A DNA stretch of 8,448 nt. Source: Gemmatimonadota bacterium (GTDB taxonomy: Bacteria > GCA-2686955). The notes under the pieces are model-generated. The model searched no databases and was not told the DNA's origin. It saw only the letters and a program-made list of their open reading frames with translations. Shown one piece after another: positions 5,933 to 8,448 of this stretch; the stretch's first letter is position 1; each line of letters opens with the position of its first letter. The translations under genes were made by a program, and so were the position numbers. The stretch lies in NCBI GenBank assembly GCA_002686955.1, contig NYZA01000098.1, forward strand, positions 1 to 8,448, read 5' to 3'.

Positions 5933-7249
5933 ATGCGCCCAAGACCGATCATTGCCCTCGTCGCACTCGCGGTCGTCTTTCTGGGAGCGGTTTCGCTCCG
6001 CGGATCCGGTAGCGGCGCCGACGGGCGAACGCCGACCGCCGAGGTGGAGCACGGCCCCTTCGTGGTCGGCATCTCGGAATCGGGAGAGATCGAGGCGACG
6101 AGCTCGATGACGATCTCCTCGCCGCGGGTCGGCGATTGGGGGTCCCGTCCGCAGATCACCTGGCTCGCCGAAGAGGGAACGCAGGTCGCCAAGGGTGATG
6201 TGATCGCCCGCTTCGATCCTTCCGGGCTCGAGAAGCACATGTTCCAGACCGAGGCCGAGCTGCAGATCAAAGAGGCGAGTCTCACGCGCTCGAAGGCGTC
6301 GCAGGCGGCCACGACGGCGGAGCTCGAGGCGTCGGTCCTGAACAGCGAGGCGTCGTTCGAGCTGGCGAAGCTCGCACTCGATCAGCTCCAGTTCGAGCCC
6401 GAGGTGAAGAGGCGCGAGGGGGAGCTGCGATTCGCGCAGGCCGAGAACGATCTTGCGCAGGCCCGGGCGAAGGTCTCCTCTCAGCGGATCATCGACACGG
6501 AAGAGCTGCGGCGGGTCGAGCTCGAGAAGGAGCAGGCGAGCGCCGAGCTCGAGAAGGCGCGCCAGGACCGTGCGGCGCTCGACGTGCGGGCGCCGGCGGA
6601 CGGCCTGATCGTCTACGAGCGCAACTGGAACACGGGCAACAAGTTCCAGGTTGGCGACACGCCCTGGCCGGGCCAAGCGATCATCGGCCTGCCCGATCTC
6701 TCGGAGGTACGGGTCAAGACGCAGGTCAACGAGGTCGACATCTCCAAGCTCGAGGTCGGCCAGGCGGTGAGGATCCGCCTCGATGCCTTCGAAGGGCCCG
6801 TCTTTCCCGGAACCGTCTCGGATGTGGCCACACTCGGCCGGCGGAAGGAGGACGGCTCCGAGGTCAAGGTGTTCGACGTGAACGTGCTGATCGATACTAC
6901 GGCGGCGATCCTGAAGCCGGGGATGACCGCGTCGTGCGAGATCATCGTTCGCGAGATCGAAGACACGCTGACGATTCCGATCGACGCCGTGTTTCGCGAG
7001 GGGGAGCGGATGACCGTCTACCGGGCCGACGGATCGAAGTGGAGGGCGGTGCCGGTCGAGCTCGGTGCACGGAATGAAGATCGGGTGGTGGTCGCCTCGG
7101 GGGTCGGCGCAAGCGATGTCGTGGCGCTGATCGATCCCAACGCGGCCGAAGACCTGAAGAGCGCCAAGCTGGACGAGCTCTCCAAAGAGGGGGCCGATTC
7201 GACTCCGCGCCAGAGCACGCGCCGGCGCCGCGGGCGCCGGGGCCGCTGA
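5933..7249 (+). CDS. MacA/HlyD-type periplasmic adaptor (membrane fusion protein) of an ABC export system
   Basis: 438 residues. An N-terminal membrane anchor or uncleaved signal (about 5-22, PIIALVALAVVFLGAVSL) lacks a lipobox cysteine. The first half of the lipoyl/barrel-sandwich domain includes ITWLAEEGTQVAKGDVIARF (75-94), preceded by an extra GDWGSRP loop where simpler adaptors have a short turn. Residues about 100-215 form a long, Glu/Ala/Lys-rich helical hairpin. The second lipoyl half begins at LDVRAPADGLIVYERNW (216-232), and a beta-barrel domain follows (PDLSEVRVKTQVNEVDISKL, then VGQAVRIRLDAF). A membrane-proximal domain (345-402) and a very basic end (TRRRRGRRGR) complete it. The protein should bridge an inner-membrane transporter to an outer-membrane channel or stimulate its export. 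The MacB-like permease starts 7 bases after its stop, so the two probably act together. There is no clear ribosome-binding site before ATG 5933, and TGA at 5930-5932 precludes a longer frame. The substrate is unknown. Confidence 0.88.
   Translation: MRPRPIIALVALAVVFLGAVSLRGSGSGADGRTPTAEVEHGPFVVGISESGEIEATSSMTISSPRVGDWGSRPQITWLAEEGTQVAKGDVIARFDPSGLEKHMFQTEAELQIKEASLTRSKASQAATTAELEASVLNSEASFELAKLALDQLQFEPEVKRREGELRFAQAENDLAQARAKVSSQRIIDTEELRRVELEKEQASAELEKARQDRAALDVRAPADGLIVYERNWNTGNKFQVGDTPWPGQAIIGLPDLSEVRVKTQVNEVDISKLEVGQAVRIRLDAFEGPVFPGTVSDVATLGRRKEDGSEVKVFDVNVLIDTTAAILKPGMTASCEIIVREIEDTLTIPIDAVFREGERMTVYRADGSKWRAVPVELGARNEDRVVVASGVGASDVVALIDPNAAEDLKSAKLDELSKEGADSTPRQSTRRRRGRRGR
7222..7240. 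repeat. Perfect 8-bp inverted repeat at the adaptor/permease junction
   Basis: CCGGCGCC at 7222-7229 and GGCGCCGG at 7233-7240 flank GCG. In mRNA this makes a very stable GC-only hairpin that ends 16 bases before the permease start. It lies within the codons for the Arg/Gly-rich end of the adaptor, so it may simply reflect those codons. Confidence 0.4.
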
Positions 7250-7256
7250 CCGAACG

Positions 7257-8448
7257 ATGCCCTGGACCGAGATTCTGCACGTCAGTCTGGAGGGGTTGCG
7301 CGCCCACAAGATGCGCACGCTCTTGACAGCCCTGGGGATCATCTTCGGGGTCGGCGCCGTGATCGCGATGCTCTCGATCGGCGAGGGTGCGCGAAACGAG
7401 GCGATGCGCAAGTACGCCTCGCTCGGCGTGGAGAACATCCTCGTTCGCGGGGCGGAGCGTAGCGCTAAGGAGCTGGACACCGATCGGGCGCGGTTTTCGC
7501 GCGGCCTCGCGGGCCGCGATGTGGCGACATTGCGGGGACTGGTGCCCGCTGGAGTCGCCGTGAATCCACAGACCGAGCGCACCCGGGAAGCCCGGAGGGG
7601 AGACCGTTCCCTCCGTACGACGCTGGTGGCGGTGGAAGAGGGATACTTCGATCTCTTCGAGCTCGCGACCGAGGCGGGCACGGCGCTACGCCCACCCCAT
7701 ATGCTCGAAGGAGCTCGGGTTTGCGTGCTGGGCCGCGGAATCAAGCGCAAGCTCTTCGATTTCGAGCCCGCGGTGGGCGAGCGGGTCAAGCTCGGATCGG
7801 AGTGGTTCAACGTGATCGGAGTACTCGCCGATCGCTCGGCCGGGGCCGCATCGGCGAACAAACTGGTCTCGCGAGATGTCGATCTCGACATCTACATCCC
7901 CTTGCCGACCGCCCGCATCCGCTTCCCTCGCGCATTCCCTCAGGCCGAGCTGGACCAGATCACGATCACGGTTCCCGACAGGGAGCTGCTTCAGCCGGTG
8001 GCGCGGCTCGTCCGGCGTGTTCTCGCGCGCAGGCACCACGGAGTGGAAGATTACGCGCTCGTCCTCCCGGAGCAGCTTCTGCAAGAGGAGCAGAAGGACC
8101 AGCGGCTCTTCAATGCCGTGTTGGCGGCGATCGCGGGGATCTCGCTTCTCGTCGGCGGAATCGGCATCATGAACATCATGCTGGCGACAGTTCAGGAGCG
8201 GATCCGCGAGATCGGACTCCGGCGCGCGGTCGGCGCGACGGCCCGCGACGTGGTGGCCCAATTCGTCGCCGAGGCGGCGCTTCTCTCGGTGGCGGGCGGG
8301 TTGATCGGAACGGTTCTGGGTGTGACGATGGCGCACAGCATCGACATCTTCGCCGACTTCTCGGCGGTCGTCTCTCCCTTTAGTGTCGTTCTGGCATTCG
8401 GTGTCTCGCTCGCGGTCGGGCTCGTCTTCGGCATCTACCCCGCCCGTC
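7257..8448 (+). CDS. MacB/FtsX-family ABC transporter permease (3' partial)
   Basis: Open from ATG 7257 to the window end, 397 codons, with no stop; probably only the last 15-20 residues are missing. There is no distinct ribosome-binding site, and the start lies 7 bases after the adaptor stop, which suggests translational coupling. Layout: an N-terminal amphipathic stretch, TM1 (about 21-41, TLLTALGIIFGVGAVIAMLS), a large MacB periplasmic-core domain (about 45-270), then the FtsX domain with TM2 (287-309, containing VGGIGIMNIML), the cytoplasmic coupling segment RIREIGLRRAVGATARDV (315-332), TM3 (about 335-357) and TM4 (about 372-394), ending in the characteristic GIYPAR. Unlike E. coli MacB, no nucleotide-binding domain is fused at the N-terminus, so a separate ATPase subunit is needed and may follow downstream. 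MacB-type permeases act as mechanotransmitters that drive export from the periplasm. The substrate (macrolide, lipopeptide, toxin or lipoprotein) cannot be told from sequence. Confidence 0.9.
   Translation, partial: MPWTEILHVSLEGLRAHKMRTLLTALGIIFGVGAVIAMLSIGEGARNEAMRKYASLGVENILVRGAERSAKELDTDRARFSRGLAGRDVATLRGLVPAGVAVNPQTERTREARRGDRSLRTTLVAVEEGYFDLFELATEAGTALRPPHMLEGARVCVLGRGIKRKLFDFEPAVGERVKLGSEWFNVIGVLADRSAGAASANKLVSRDVDLDIYIPLPTARIRFPRAFPQAELDQITITVPDRELLQPVARLVRRVLARRHHGVEDYALVLPEQLLQEEQKDQRLFNAVLAAIAGISLLVGGIGIMNIMLATVQERIREIGLRRAVGATARDVVAQFVAEAALLSVAGGLIGTVLGVTMAHSIDIFADFSAVVSPFSVVLAFGVSLAVGLVFGIYPAR

Noticed and set aside
5822-7891. A 689-codon open frame on the - strand opposite the adaptor and permease
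   Set aside because: It overlaps two well-recognised genes, is full of Arg/Leu/Asp low-complexity sequence with no domain, and is the usual antisense shadow of high-GC codons.
7721-8383. A 220-codon + strand frame overlapping the permease
   Set aside because: Frame-shifted reading of the permease, Arg/Ala/Gly-rich with no domain.
1-8448. CRISPR arrays, tRNA or rRNA genes, riboswitches
   Set aside because: No regularly spaced repeats, cloverleaf or conserved rRNA/riboswitch sequence was seen.

Overview
The window comes from a GC-rich, Gram-negative (diderm) bacterium. A secretin, inner-membrane secretion-platform proteins and a periplasmic adaptor all require an outer membrane. Codon use is dominated by G/C-ending codons (GAG, CTC, GCG, ATC). 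Nothing here fixes the phylum. A myxobacterial/deltaproteobacterial-type or candidate-phylum origin is possible but is only a guess.

Region 1 (1-4003, + strand) is the distal part of a type II secretion (T2SS) / type IV pilus-type operon. It holds the C-terminal part of a GspL-like protein (cut by the window start), GspM/PilO-like, GspC/PilP-like and the secretin GspD. The first two junctions are ATGA stop/start overlaps, so the proteins are probably translationally coupled. The order L-M-C-D mirrors pilM/N-O-P-Q. Together they form the inner-membrane platform (L, M), the periplasmic connector (C) and the outer-membrane channel (D).

Region 2 (4004-5184) is a short convergent gap with a long imperfect inverted repeat (4054-4132), then a complete beta-ketoacyl-ACP synthase III (FabH-like) on the - strand. 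Its catalytic Cys/His/Asn triad is intact but the motif around the cysteine is unusual (QQCTGW).

Region 3 (5185-5932) has no intact gene. It carries the broken N-terminal part of an IS1380-family transposase on the - strand, still with a plausible promoter, ribosome-binding site and start codon. It is frameshifted at an internal deletion and lacks the catalytic domain. About 300 bases between the remnant and fabH hold only a small hairpin.

Region 4 (5933-8448, + strand) encodes a MacA/HlyD-type periplasmic adaptor, then a MacB/FtsX-type ABC permease 7 bases downstream. The permease reading frame is open to the window end and lacks only its last residues. No ATP-binding subunit is in the window. 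If there is a cognate one, it is probably encoded next to the pair outside the window.

No clearly undescribed system is visible. The points most worth checking are the charge-complementary additions to GspC and GspD, the convergent-gap inverted repeat, the FabH active-site variant and the decayed IS1380 element.
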